The notes beneath the pieces were generated by a model. The model saw only the letters and a list, made by a program, of their open reading frames with translations, was not told the origin of the DNA and searched no databases. Below are positions 9,355 to 18,614 of a stretch of 64,000 nt of DNA, one piece after another (the first letter of the stretch is position 1; each line of letters opens with the position of its first letter). Source of the stretch: UBA10438 sp044238605 (lineage in GTDB: Bacteria > Bacteroidota > Ignavibacteria > Kapaibacteriales > Kapaibacteriaceae); NCBI GenBank assembly GCA_044238605.1, contig JBIICY010000001.1, positions 496,001-560,000 of the forward strand, written 5' to 3'. The position numbers and the translations under genes are program-made.

Positions 9355-10004
9355 ATTCACACTGGCTGTTCACCGATGGATCAACGCTACCAGTAGGTAC
9401 GATGTACTGCATTGGTCGCAACTATGCAGCCCATGCCAAAGAAATGGGGGCAGAGATCGTTCCCGACCCAATCGTCTTTATCAAGCCACCAGCAGCCTTC
9501 CGTGGTGACCACAGCGAGGTTTCTTTGCCGTCATTTTCATCAGACGTTCATCACGAAGTTGAACTTGTTGTGATCATCGGCTCAGAAACCAACGGCTGTA
9601 ATCCAAATGATGCATGGCAGCACATCGCCGGTGTAACCATCGGCATAGATCTTACAGCAAGAGATGTGCAGGCAGCTGCCAAAGCAAACGGACATCCATG
9701 GGCCGTTGCAAAATCATGGGCTGGGTCTGCGCCTTGCGGTCACGTAATCCCTGCTCGCGATTGCGGCACAGGGCCGTGGGCAATCTCGCTGGCTATTGAC
9801 GGCGTGATACGTCAACAAGGATCTACTGCGAACATGGAGCGTTCAGTTGAAGAGCTCGTCTCCTATCTCTCACATGTGTTTACACTCCGTGCCGGCGACT
9901 GCATCTTTACCGGCACACCGGAAGGTGTGGGTCCTGTACGTTCAGGACAGATCGCCACGGCGATGCTCAATGATGCATTACTGCTCACAACAACGTTTGC
10001 ATGA
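9351..10004 (+). CDS. Fumarylacetoacetate hydrolase family protein
   Basis: 217 residues of the FAH C-terminal fold, which hydrolyses or decarboxylates C-C bonds in 2-oxo acids. Visible motifs: YCIGRNYAAHAKEMG, the metal-ligand region HHEVELVVIIG, and the C-terminal IFTGTPEGVGPV. ATG 9351 overlaps the PBP1A stop by four bases (ATGA); a longer frame from 9186 lies wholly inside PBP1A. The substrate cannot be told from sequence; oxaloacetate decarboxylase/acylpyruvase is a common assignment for such short members. Its place in an envelope-gene chain is probably incidental. Confidence 0.9.
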   Translation: MNSHWLFTDGSTLPVGTMYCIGRNYAAHAKEMGAEIVPDPIVFIKPPAAFRGDHSEVSLPSFSSDVHHEVELVVIIGSETNGCNPNDAWQHIAGVTIGIDLTARDVQAAAKANGHPWAVAKSWAGSAPCGHVIPARDCGTGPWAISLAIDGVIRQQGSTANMERSVEELVSYLSHVFTLRAGDCIFTGTPEGVGPVRSGQIATAMLNDALLLTTTFA

Positions 10005-11446
10005 CACTCTACATCCGATCACTCACTCTTGTCTCAACACTTGCTGCAATCCTCATTCTGCAGGGATGCGGAAGCATCACTCGTGTTGAACGAGACACGT
10101 ACACGAAGGTCAACCTCGACACCGTTGTTACAACCCGTGTGCAGAATGCACCAGGAGAGCGAGACAACGGCATCATATTCCCCTCAACAACTACACAGCG
10201 AACCGACCGCGATGTGCAGCGATACGACAGCGTGGCCGTTCGCGAATACCCTGCCTTTATCCGATTGGGATTGTTTGAGGGCATCGGCACGATAGGTTCT
10301 GCCATCGGCGATGCTGCAAGCGCAAAGCGTGGAACATTCGGCCTGTTCTATCCTATCAACGACCTGTTGTTCGGCAGAAGCGACGATTCTTCAACGCAGG
10401 TCTTCGACGGCTACATATACCGCATTGGCATAGCCGAGTGGAAGCTTCCGATCTTTGGCAGTTCGCCAGACTGGACATGGGGTGTTACAGCATATGAGAG
10501 CATTCATGCCGATGCCGATAACTCGCTTTCTGGAATTGGCGTACTTACCGTATCTAAACGTTTTTACTACCGTTCTAAGATTCCTTACCTATCCCTGCGG
10601 CCATCGATATCGCTGGCTGCCTTTCCCTCTCAGTATGTTAACACCAGCGTATCGGCAGACCTCGGAAGTATTGGCGGAATGAATCTGCGGGCTTATGTAG
10701 GGTATGCATTCGGCGGTTCGTTTGGCGTTAGTGGGCGCGGACGTGGACAAGTCTCGACGTATGAGACGATAGATTTCCCGTATTTCGGCCTGGGCATCTC
10801 AACATTGGATTTCGTAAACCGCGAAGAGGAAACGAATACTGAATGGAAGTACCACGAGCATTCTGCATGGGAGATTGGAGCTCTGGATTTTACGTTTCTT
10901 GGAAGCAACGCAGACAGATCCTTCTTCTCGCCACTACAGTCTGGCGCAGATGCCCCAATCATAAAGGGGCTTACTGGTCGTTTCGCGATTGCAGACCTTG
11001 CTCTGCCGGTGTTTAACTATCACCTCTCTGTTGGAACCTCGCTCTTTGAGGCACTCATGCTTGGTCCGTCAGAATATGGGATAGGCGTTCTCCCAATTCG
11101 CTTTACCTATCACTGGTTTCCCTTTAAGACTGATCTACGGGTTGAGCCATTCTTTGAAGTCTCGTACGCCCCCTCAACATTTGCACATCTTGGCGTTCGA
11201 ACTGCCATCCCGATTGGTGAACAGTCGAGTATTCAACTTGTCGCTGGATATGTGCAGGGTAACACGGGGTCTTCTATTCCCGGACTCGACGGCAAGGGAT
11301 ATTCCTTCATTACCGATCGAGTTGGGAACGTAACTGCAGCAGATCCAAACTTCAAAGCAGTCTACATTGGAATTGGGGCAAGTCTGTACGACAGGTTGTT
11401 TCAACGCAAGGAGCTACGCTACGGCAAGGGTTACCCGCATGAGTAA
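10001..11446 (+). CDS. Putative outer-membrane lipoprotein of unknown function
   Basis: 481 residues with a clear lipoprotein signal peptide: basic start, hydrophobic LTLVSTLAAILILQGC, acylated Cys at residue 23. The mature part is rich in aromatic/glycine alternation and short amphipathic strands, with no cysteines or catalytic motif that I recognise. I would guess a beta-barrel or lipid-anchored surface protein. The start ATG overlaps the preceding hydrolase stop (ATGA), and the next lipoprotein gene starts inside its last codons. I do not recognise a family. Confidence 0.8.
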   Translation: MTLYIRSLTLVSTLAAILILQGCGSITRVERDTYTKVNLDTVVTTRVQNAPGERDNGIIFPSTTTQRTDRDVQRYDSVAVREYPAFIRLGLFEGIGTIGSAIGDAASAKRGTFGLFYPINDLLFGRSDDSSTQVFDGYIYRIGIAEWKLPIFGSSPDWTWGVTAYESIHADADNSLSGIGVLTVSKRFYYRSKIPYLSLRPSISLAAFPSQYVNTSVSADLGSIGGMNLRAYVGYAFGGSFGVSGRGRGQVSTYETIDFPYFGLGISTLDFVNREEETNTEWKYHEHSAWEIGALDFTFLGSNADRSFFSPLQSGADAPIIKGLTGRFAIADLALPVFNYHLSVGTSLFEALMLGPSEYGIGVLPIRFTYHWFPFKTDLRVEPFFEVSYAPSTFAHLGVRTAIPIGEQSSIQLVAGYVQGNTGSSIPGLDGKGYSFITDRVGNVTAADPNFKAVYIGIGASLYDRLFQRKELRYGKGYPHE

Positions 11447-11999
11447 GGCTTTGGCAGCCATCTTCATGAGTATGGCGCTGGCCTCGTGCACTACGTCTAA
11501 GTTCACGATGCACGATTATGCCATTACGCCTACGCATGTAGCCAAGCTCTTCAATGCAGATAGTATCGAGCGCACTGCACTGAACGCTGTGCGTCTCAAA
11601 GGTCCATCAAAGATGGGCATGCGCTCACCACGCTTCACAGAGCTGCTCTTCTCAACGGAGATCATACGATACACTGCCGGCACTGTAGTGATACAAGTTC
11701 GCACAACGCCCTATGATGATTCACTGATGGCACAGCGGGGCATTGTGTTTAGGATCGATGGCGACACAACAACAATGATCAATGGTGCTGACACCTCGGT
11801 GCACTATACGCCCCTTCCCACTGGCAAACCGTTTCTCGTTGAACTTCGCAATGACGGTTCGTGGTTTGATGTACGGATTGGCCATACATCACTCGGTCTT
11901 CAGCGCACGGCACTGCCAGCTACGGAATGGGTGCTCATCGGCCTACCGAACAAGGGGTCAATTCTTGTTGGTGACCCGCAGTTTAATTTTGTCTACTGA
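11439..11999 (+). CDS. Small lipoprotein of unknown function
   Basis: 186 residues from ATG 11439, overlapping the previous gene by 8 bases. The signal peptide MSKALAAIFMSMALASC carries a good lipobox (ALAS-C). The remainder looks like a compact beta-sandwich: alternating hydrophobic/polar strands with phrases like GTVVIQVRTTPYDD and KPFLVELRNDGSWFDVRIG, reminiscent of a carbohydrate-binding or concanavalin-like fold. No known family is recognised. It is the last gene of the chain that starts at trmB. Confidence 0.8.
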   Translation: MSKALAAIFMSMALASCTTSKFTMHDYAITPTHVAKLFNADSIERTALNAVRLKGPSKMGMRSPRFTELLFSTEIIRYTAGTVVIQVRTTPYDDSLMAQRGIVFRIDGDTTTMINGADTSVHYTPLPTGKPFLVELRNDGSWFDVRIGHTSLGLQRTALPATEWVLIGLPNKGSILVGDPQFNFVY

Positions 12000-12026
12000 C
12001 ACCACATTTTACACGGAAACTCCCCG

Positions 12027-13403
12027 ATGTCTAGACGCATCACGATCGTTGGCGCAGGACTTGTTGGCTCACTCCTCGGAACAGTCCTTGCGAAACGGGG
12101 CTATCAGGTCCGCATCTTCGAACGCAGACCCGACATGCGCACCGCTGCCGGCTATGCAGGCCGGTCGATCAACCTTGCTATGTCGGACCGCGGTCTGCGT
12201 GCACTCGAGACCGCAGGTCTTGCAGATGATATTCGCGCTATCGCCATTCCCATGCACGGACGCATGATGCACGACAAACAAGGTGTGCAGACATATCAGC
12301 CATATGGCAAGGAAGGTCAGTTTATCAACAGTGTTTCACGGGGCGATCTCAATAAGGTGCTGATGACAGCTGCCGAGCGTCACGGTGTTGAAATTGTGTT
12401 CAATGCACGCTGCACGGATCTTGACGTAGAAACAGCAACTGCTACCTTTGAGCTTACCTCTGGCGAGCAGATCTCTGCCGAGGCTGACGTGCTCTTTGGT
12501 GCAGACGGTGCATTCAGTGCCGTACGCGGAAAGCTCCAAACACGCGATCGTTTCAATTATTCGCAGCACTACATCGAACACGGATATAAGGAACTCCACA
12601 TTCCGCCTGATGCCGCTGGTGCTTTTCAGCTAGAAAAGAACGTTCTGCACATTTGGCCTCGTCATAGCTTCATGATGATTGGTCTCCCGAACCCCGATGG
12701 TTCGTTTACGTTGACATTGTTTTTCGCACACAACGGTTCTCCATCATTCGAGGAGCTCACTACTCGTGAGGCAGTTACGAACTTCTTTGCCGAACAGTTT
12801 CCGAATGCTGTGCCCCTGATGCCAACGCTTCTCGACGACTACTTCACGAATCCGGAATCTTCACTGGTAACAGTGCGCTGCAGTCCCTGGGTGATAAACA
12901 GCAAGATCGCCCTGATTGGCGATGCTGCACATGCCATCGTTCCATTCTATGGTCAAGGCATGAACTGCGGCTTCGAAGACTGCAGCATCCTAATCGAGTG
13001 CCTTGATCATCACAACGGAAACTGGTCTGAAACACTCTCTACCTACGCACGTTTGCGAAAGCCGGCCGGTGATGCCATCGCTGATTTGGCACTTGAGAAT
13101 TTTATCGAGATGCGCGACAAGGTGGCTGATCCCCGCTTTCTATGGCGTAAGAAGATCGAGGCATGGATCCACACCGAATATCCCAGCAAGCTTATCCCGC
13201 TGTATACGATGGTTACGTTTTCGGCGCACATCCCGTACAACGAGGCACTCCGTATTGGCCGTGAACAGGATGTACTGATGGAAGAGATCATGTCTATTCC
13301 GGCTGTGATCAGCGAGTGGACCTCTGACGAAGGGATAACGGCAATACGCAGCGTGATGGAACGCAGAGCCGATATCGCCATAGCGTCGGGATCGCCGAGT
13401 TAA
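12027..13403 (+). CDS. kmo: Kynurenine 3-monooxygenase
   Basis: FAD- and NADPH-dependent hydroxylation of kynurenine to 3-hydroxykynurenine on the tryptophan-to-quinolinate/NAD route. The 458 residues carry the Rossmann GAGLVG (9-14), the KMO-specific AGYAGRSINLAMSDRGLRAL, and the second FAD motif GDAAHAIVPFYGQGMNCGFEDC. No kynureninase, tryptophan dioxygenase or HAAO gene is nearby, so it is isolated here. Its TAA overlaps the stop codon of the convergent T9SS gene (13400-13403). Confidence 0.94.
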   Translation: MSRRITIVGAGLVGSLLGTVLAKRGYQVRIFERRPDMRTAAGYAGRSINLAMSDRGLRALETAGLADDIRAIAIPMHGRMMHDKQGVQTYQPYGKEGQFINSVSRGDLNKVLMTAAERHGVEIVFNARCTDLDVETATATFELTSGEQISAEADVLFGADGAFSAVRGKLQTRDRFNYSQHYIEHGYKELHIPPDAAGAFQLEKNVLHIWPRHSFMMIGLPNPDGSFTLTLFFAHNGSPSFEELTTREAVTNFFAEQFPNAVPLMPTLLDDYFTNPESSLVTVRCSPWVINSKIALIGDAAHAIVPFYGQGMNCGFEDCSILIECLDHHNGNWSETLSTYARLRKPAGDAIADLALENFIEMRDKVADPRFLWRKKIEAWIHTEYPSKLIPLYTMVTFSAHIPYNEALRIGREQDVLMEEIMSIPAVISEWTSDEGITAIRSVMERRADIAIASGSPS

Positions 13404-15946
13404 TTCTGGTCTGCTCTGATAACTAATGGGCCGATCCATTGTCCGGCAGTTGTTTCTGCAACGATCGTGTACACACCATCTGGTAGCATGCGGATATCTA
13501 TCGCAGAGCCTTCGCGTGATTTAACGATCATGCGTCCATGCACATCGTAGATGAAAACCGACTCGAGAACTCCAGCGCTTGAATCTACTTCGATCGTGAC
13601 ATCTGTTGACGCCGGCATGGGGCGCACGCGCACGATTGGACCGTCTATGAGCATGATAGGACGCGACCCCGGATAGCATATCGCCTGAACCACCAACGTA
13701 CCAGGGATGCGTGTGATCCTTGGAGTACGGCTGATCTGTATCCATTCAACACTATCAATGATCACAGCGGTAGTGTCAAATGGTGCAAGCATCGTTGAAC
13801 CGAGAATATTGGTACACACCGATGGCTGTCGCGTGATATTGATTCCGTCAACATCAAGAACAATCGCGCGCATCTTCGTCGAGGGGTCAACACTCTGCGA
13901 GACGATAGCCCCCTTCGAACATCCAGTTGGTACGTACAAGCGGGAGTCGATACGAACATGAATCAGTGCGCGAGCTCCCATGATCTCTGGTGTTGGCGAG
14001 TCGTGCTGGAAGCTAATCGGGATTGCTACATCTGCCTTACCTGCTTTGTCCGACACAACACCACCAATCACGAATGCATGCTCTGCATTGATGGTTGCGC
14101 GCACCGGCACATATCGTGTTCCTGGACATGGCTGAAGCACCATTACCTCGAGTGAGTCATTGATCGTTGCATCGGCTGCACCTGTTATCTCGAGCTCAAT
14201 CTCTACACTGTCGCGAGCGATGGCGAATGGAAACACTGTTGGCCTGATCAGTCGCACTCCAGGCGGCGGTACGATATCGGAAATCGTAACGGAACCTTCT
14301 CCTGAATGCTTCATCCACGTCGTTGCTCGCGACGTACTTCCGATTTCGATCACACCAAAGTCAACAGCTGACTTTGAGAACACAGGCCAGCGAGGCAGCT
14401 GCCGTACTGTGATTCTAGCCGACTGATCACTACAACCACTGCTGTCTGTTACAGCTACCGTGTATGTATCCGGATTGCGAACAACGATCGATGATGTTGT
14501 CTCGCCTGTGCTCCATTGATACCTACGAAAACCTGGCGTAGCAGTAAGCACAACAGAGTCTCCGTAGCAGAATGCTGTCCGGCCCTGCACCTCAAGAACA
14601 ACGCGTGAATAGGCCTTCCATTGGAATGTGGAGATCACAATTCCTGTGTCTCCAGCTGTTGCACCCCATGGACTCTTGTAGACTGCGCTTCCTGTTTCGG
14701 GACTTACGTGAATACCTGGTTGTCCGCCTGCTGTAAGGGGCTTTACACCCGCATGATATTTCGTGAGTACAATAACGCCGCCTGCACCGCCGCCACCCGG
14801 ACCGTTAGACTGATAGCGAGCACCTTGATTGCCACCATTGCCTCCTTGTACATCGGCAATAAGCTGACCCGTAATCACGCTCGCATCGATCACGATCGTT
14901 CCTCCAGCACCTGCACCTCCAGCACCATCGCCAGGCTGCTGAGCCATGCCGTTTTTCCACGCGGACGTATCGGCAACAGATAGCCCCCTGCTCACGATCA
15001 TACCTTTGTTTACTAGTATCGTCTGAGCACGAAGAAACACGATTCCGCCGCCTGCGCTACCATTCGTACCCTGTTGGTTGTTTTGATGCGCACCACCTCC
15101 GCCGCCGCCCATGAAGAAGTGCTGACGTGGCACATACGATGCCAGTGATGCTCCACCGCGTCCACCTGCGTTCTGGTAAGGATTGCACCACGAGTTTGCA
15201 TCACCACCCTGACCACCGCGTCCACCGTTGCCACCGCCGGCACCTCCAGCGTTAGCGCCGTTGCCACCACCGGCACCGTTGGCAGAGTTAGCGCGTCCAG
15301 CCGACACCTCGGCTACGGCATTCCACACACCCTCGCCCTTTTCGCCGCCAGCTCCACTCTGATACGGCGCACTCCATATCGACGTGCCGCAGGTGTCCTT
15401 CTGTTGAGAAGCCCTGCCGCCACGGTAACCAGCACCTGTTGCGTCAATATTGGCATCGAACGTTAGCACTCGATCGACATCGATAGCGATCACTCCCCCG
15501 GTTGAACCATTCCATGGTTTGGCGTAGACAGTTCCAACGATCTGTGCATCGCCATATCGCTGAACACGCACCAGCTGCACCTTGCCTGTAAGGTTGTACT
15601 CATGCACCCAAGGGGCTGTGAACACTACAGTATCGTTATTCACGCGCAGTACCTCAAGGTACTCCGCAGCACCTGCACCCTGAGGAGCAATCAGCTCGCC
15701 AAATGTTGAGTCGGTCGTTTCAGCGATGCTCGCCCCCTTCATTTGGATCATCACCACTCTACTGCCGGGCACGAGGGCCGAGGCGTTCATGGTTCGCACT
15801 GCACGCAAGCAGGGATTGATCTCGACAACGGACTCGTACGAATTCACGATCCCCGAGACTTGTTCGCAACTGGAAGGGGCTTGCGTCCACACGATCGGCG
15901 GACACAGCACAACTAGAACGAGGGTGATGAATGCGAGAATTCTCAT
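13400..15946 (-). CDS. Glycine-rich T9SS-secreted protein
   Basis: 848 residues from ATG 15946. Order: signal peptide (MRILAFITLVLVVLCPPIVWTQ); an N-terminal beta domain; a glycine/asparagine/alanine-rich region at about 168-400 with runs up to GGGGGG interrupted by hydrophobic strands (GGTIVIDASVI, GGVIVLTKYH); an Ig/PKD-like domain (GDSVVLTATPGFRRYQWSTG); a choice-of-anchor/ASH-like domain (VDFGVIEIGSTS); and a C-terminal T9SS type A sorting domain beginning RVRPMPASTDVTIEV and ending GPLVIRADQN. It is likely surface-attached. Glycine stretches of this type form polyglycine sheets in adhesins and ALK-type receptors. Ligand unknown. Confidence 0.9.
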   Translation of the reverse strand: MRILAFITLVLVVLCPPIVWTQAPSSCEQVSGIVNSYESVVEINPCLRAVRTMNASALVPGSRVVMIQMKGASIAETTDSTFGELIAPQGAGAAEYLEVLRVNNDTVVFTAPWVHEYNLTGKVQLVRVQRYGDAQIVGTVYAKPWNGSTGGVIAIDVDRVLTFDANIDATGAGYRGGRASQQKDTCGTSIWSAPYQSGAGGEKGEGVWNAVAEVSAGRANSANGAGGGNGANAGGAGGGNGGRGGQGGDANSWCNPYQNAGGRGGASLASYVPRQHFFMGGGGGGAHQNNQQGTNGSAGGGIVFLRAQTILVNKGMIVSRGLSVADTSAWKNGMAQQPGDGAGGAGAGGTIVIDASVITGQLIADVQGGNGGNQGARYQSNGPGGGGAGGVIVLTKYHAGVKPLTAGGQPGIHVSPETGSAVYKSPWGATAGDTGIVISTFQWKAYSRVVLEVQGRTAFCYGDSVVLTATPGFRRYQWSTGETTSSIVVRNPDTYTVAVTDSSGCSDQSARITVRQLPRWPVFSKSAVDFGVIEIGSTSRATTWMKHSGEGSVTISDIVPPPGVRLIRPTVFPFAIARDSVEIELEITGAADATINDSLEVMVLQPCPGTRYVPVRATINAEHAFVIGGVVSDKAGKADVAIPISFQHDSPTPEIMGARALIHVRIDSRLYVPTGCSKGAIVSQSVDPSTKMRAIVLDVDGINITRQPSVCTNILGSTMLAPFDTTAVIIDSVEWIQISRTPRITRIPGTLVVQAICYPGSRPIMLIDGPIVRVRPMPASTDVTIEVDSSAGVLESVFIYDVHGRMIVKSREGSAIDIRMLPDGVYTIVAETTAGQWIGPLVIRADQN

Positions 15947-15981
15947 TGTATCAGGAGTGCAAATTACCCATCTTGAGTTCC

Positions 15982-16920
15982 ATGAGGAGTATCCGTCCAC
16001 GTGCCTTATCAAAGAAGGCAACCATCGGCATTATATCGCCGTCGTCTCCACAGCGCGATGAATCTCGACTTCACCGCGGCATCAGCTACCTGGAGTCACT
16101 TGGATATCATGTAAAACTCGGAAAACATGTTCTTGCCAGCCACGGAGGGTACCTCGCCGGAACCGATCGAGAACGAGTGCAGGACCTGCATGCCATGTTT
16201 CGTGATCCATCTGTGGATGCCATTTTCTGCGCACGTGGAGGGTATGGCTGCGCGCGAATTCTTCCGCTGGTGGATTTTAATCTGATCCGGAAGCATCCGA
16301 AGATCTTTGTTGGGTTTAGCGACGTTACGTCTCTCCAGCTAGCTCTATGGAAAAAGTCTCGCCTTGTTACCTTTAGCGGTGCCATGCCGAGTGTAGATAT
16401 GGCCGATGAGTTCGATAGTGCTTCGGAAGAGCAGTTCTGGCGCGTGATCACATCGCGCAAGCCCCTTGGCAAACTCAAACAGCCCTGGCCAATGCAGGTT
16501 CTGCAAGGCGGTCAAGCAGAGGGCGTGCTTCTTGGTGGAAACCTCAGCGTGCTTACCAGCATTCTCGGTACTGACTACATGCCATCGCTGCGCGGCAGCA
16601 TTCTTGCGCTTGAGGATGTTGGTGAAGCTACCTACAGGATAGACCGTATGCTAACGCATGTGATGCTGGCAACGAAGCGTACACGTCCATCAGGAGTGCT
16701 CTATGGGTTCTGGTCGCAGGATGCACGCACGCAGGGTACCACACCGCACCGTGATGTGCAGGAGGTGTTGTTCGAGCGTCTCGATGTTTCCCGCGGCCCT
16801 GTGATTTCGGGACTTATGTATGGACATGAACGCACCAAACTTACCTTGCCGTTTGGAGTGCGCGCTGTGGTTTCAGGTACGAAGGGATCGCTGTCTCTTA
16901 CTGAAGCTGCCGTGGAATAG
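15982..16920 (+). CDS. ldcA: LD-carboxypeptidase (murein tetrapeptide carboxypeptidase, family S66)
   Basis: Removes the terminal D-alanine from cytosolic murein tetrapeptides during cell-wall recycling. The 312 residues include IGIISPSSP near the N-terminus, the family ARGGYGCARILPLVD, and GFSDVT with nucleophile Ser113. The C-terminal half has the conserved GGNLSVLTSILGT and LALEDVGE. I chose ATG 15982; an earlier in-frame ATG at 15931 lies inside the divergent gene's signal peptide. It overlaps the convergent sugar-kinase gene by 23 bases. Confidence 0.92.
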   Translation: MRSIRPRALSKKATIGIISPSSPQRDESRLHRGISYLESLGYHVKLGKHVLASHGGYLAGTDRERVQDLHAMFRDPSVDAIFCARGGYGCARILPLVDFNLIRKHPKIFVGFSDVTSLQLALWKKSRLVTFSGAMPSVDMADEFDSASEEQFWRVITSRKPLGKLKQPWPMQVLQGGQAEGVLLGGNLSVLTSILGTDYMPSLRGSILALEDVGEATYRIDRMLTHVMLATKRTRPSGVLYGFWSQDARTQGTTPHRDVQEVLFERLDVSRGPVISGLMYGHERTKLTLPFGVRAVVSGTKGSLSLTEAAVE

Positions 16921-17785
16921 CCTGCAGAAGGTCGTCAAGAACTGTAAGCTCACGGTTCATTGACTCAGAGATGATCTTCCTATACGACGAATTCAGGAGC
17001 AGTGACCCATAGCCCGTTACAGGCATGTCGAGATCAGGCACGAGAGACGTGCACAGCAGCGCTAACTCTTGCGCACCAGCTACACGAATGTCTGCGGCAA
17101 CAGGATCACCCTCGTCTGCATATGTCAGCACTGCCGCTCCAATTCGGGAAATCCTCTGAATCTGGGCTCCTCGAAGTGCCTGACGCACCTCATCGGGATA
17201 GTCGGCATCAACACGCAGGAAGTTGGCTACCGGACGTATCAGCAATGTAGCAGGGCCTCTGCCATCCAGCATACGCGCAACGGCTTTGCATGCTTGCTGT
17301 CCGAGCCATGTGCCTGACCCTGCATCATCGATTGAGGAGCCCCAGCCCCCTGACCGCTGAAATGTTCCGGTGTTATTGCGCATGAGTGCGATAGAGCCCG
17401 TTCCGGCGATAAGCACAGCGCCTTGAGAAGATCCGTACGAGGCAAAATGTACCAGCTCTACATCGCTCATCACAACGAGCTGCGCATCCACGAGCCCAAC
17501 ATAGACCAACCATGACTCCTTGAACGATGCAGCATAGGCATGACGTTCACGAGGCGTCCACACGCCGGCCATCCCGACAATCACAACATCCAGTCCGCCG
17601 TCGTGACCCTCGTTGATCACCGTGGTCGCAAGAAAAGAGCCGATCATCCGGCAGAGCTCATCTGTCTGTTGATCGGCTCGCGTAGGGCGTGCACTCGGTA
17701 GCAGTGTGCGCGCAGCAATCTGACCATTGATCGCAACACCTACCTCGGTAGATGTGCCGCCACCGTCAATGATCAACGCGCGCAT
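16898..17785 (-). CDS. BadF/BadG-type sugar kinase (N-acetylglucosamine/N-acetylmuramate kinase-like)
   Basis: 295 residues of the ASKHA ATPase fold: phosphate-1 motif IIDGGGTSTEVGVA at residues 4-17, phosphate-2-like LIAGTGSIALM, and RSGGWGSSIDDAGSGTWLGQQA, which is diagnostic of GlcNAc-kinase/MurK members rather than CoA-reductase activases. It probably phosphorylates amino sugars released from murein. That fits its convergent neighbour ldcA, also a recycling enzyme, but substrate choice is inference. The DUF3108 gene ends one base upstream, so the two are likely co-transcribed. Confidence 0.85.
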   Translation of the reverse strand: MRALIIDGGGTSTEVGVAINGQIAARTLLPSARPTRADQQTDELCRMIGSFLATTVINEGHDGGLDVVIVGMAGVWTPRERHAYAASFKESWLVYVGLVDAQLVVMSDVELVHFASYGSSQGAVLIAGTGSIALMRNNTGTFQRSGGWGSSIDDAGSGTWLGQQACKAVARMLDGRGPATLLIRPVANFLRVDADYPDEVRQALRGAQIQRISRIGAAVLTYADEGDPVAADIRVAGAQELALLCTSLVPDLDMPVTGYGSLLLNSSYRKIISESMNRELTVLDDLLQAIPRQLQ

Positions 17786-18568
17786 TTAGCCTGCCTTAGG
17801 GGGCTGCCAGTTACCACGTTTCCATGACTGGAGCTCGAGGGTAACAGAGCCGATATAGACCTTCATCTTGGCCTTGATCGGGACTCGCGCAGCGTCGTCA
17901 CTAAACCATCCTTCAAAGCTTCCTGTTAGGCCATAGACACCGGTCCAGTTTGCCGTTCCATCAAAATGGGTCGTCATGATCGGGTAGTTCACAGCATCAA
18001 TGTCTGTGGTTTGCTTAGTACCCCGAAAGTTGATCACCGTTGTGGCTGTATCGCCCATGATCACTGTAGGCAGTTTGATCGTCTTCTTGGAATTGCAAAG
18101 CGTTCTAGCCGCATATAGTAGCGAACTGCCATCATTGCAGTACTTCTTGATACCGATCTCTTTCTTCTTGAGAAGCTTCTTGTCGCGATATGTCTCCAAG
18201 GTCAGATTCATATTCGAATAGTCGAAGAGATACTGGTCGAACTCCCATAGATTATCTTCGATCTGCGTGGAAGCATTGAAGTTGTAACTGTATGTTGCTG
18301 TTGAGTCCATCCATGACTGATAGATGGAGTGCAGCGACACAAAGGGAATGTTGGGATTCGAATTAATAAATACTTTTACCTTGATCGCTTTACGTCCTTC
18401 GTGAGTTGTGTATGGCTCTGTGAGAGAGCGCACTGTGCCAAGTGTAATTCCCGCATACGACACACGATACGTAAGGTCTTCGCCTGGATAGATAAAACTC
18501 TGAGCGTTTGCGCTCGCAACTATGAACATGCCCACGAGAGCGCATGCGATCGTTCGTAGAATTGACAT
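17786..18568 (-). CDS. DUF3108 periplasmic protein
   Basis: 260 residues with a cleavable signal peptide (ending ASANAQ, about residue 23). Matches the DUF3108 pattern: an early GEDLTYRVSYAGITLG block, a middle section describing a lipocalin-like beta-barrel, and a late WFSDDAARVPIKAKMKVYIGSVTLEL ending that is characteristic of the family. Members are periplasmic and of unproven function, some linked to lipid or polysaccharide handling. It abuts the sugar-kinase gene. Confidence 0.85.
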   Translation of the reverse strand: MSILRTIACALVGMFIVASANAQSFIYPGEDLTYRVSYAGITLGTVRSLTEPYTTHEGRKAIKVKVFINSNPNIPFVSLHSIYQSWMDSTATYSYNFNASTQIEDNLWEFDQYLFDYSNMNLTLETYRDKKLLKKKEIGIKKYCNDGSSLLYAARTLCNSKKTIKLPTVIMGDTATTVINFRGTKQTTDIDAVNYPIMTTHFDGTANWTGVYGLTGSFEGWFSDDAARVPIKAKMKVYIGSVTLELQSWKRGNWQPPKAG

Positions 18569-18614
18569 TCTCTGCTACGTGATAATGAGTAATCTGTCGG
18601 TTGAATTCTTTGTA

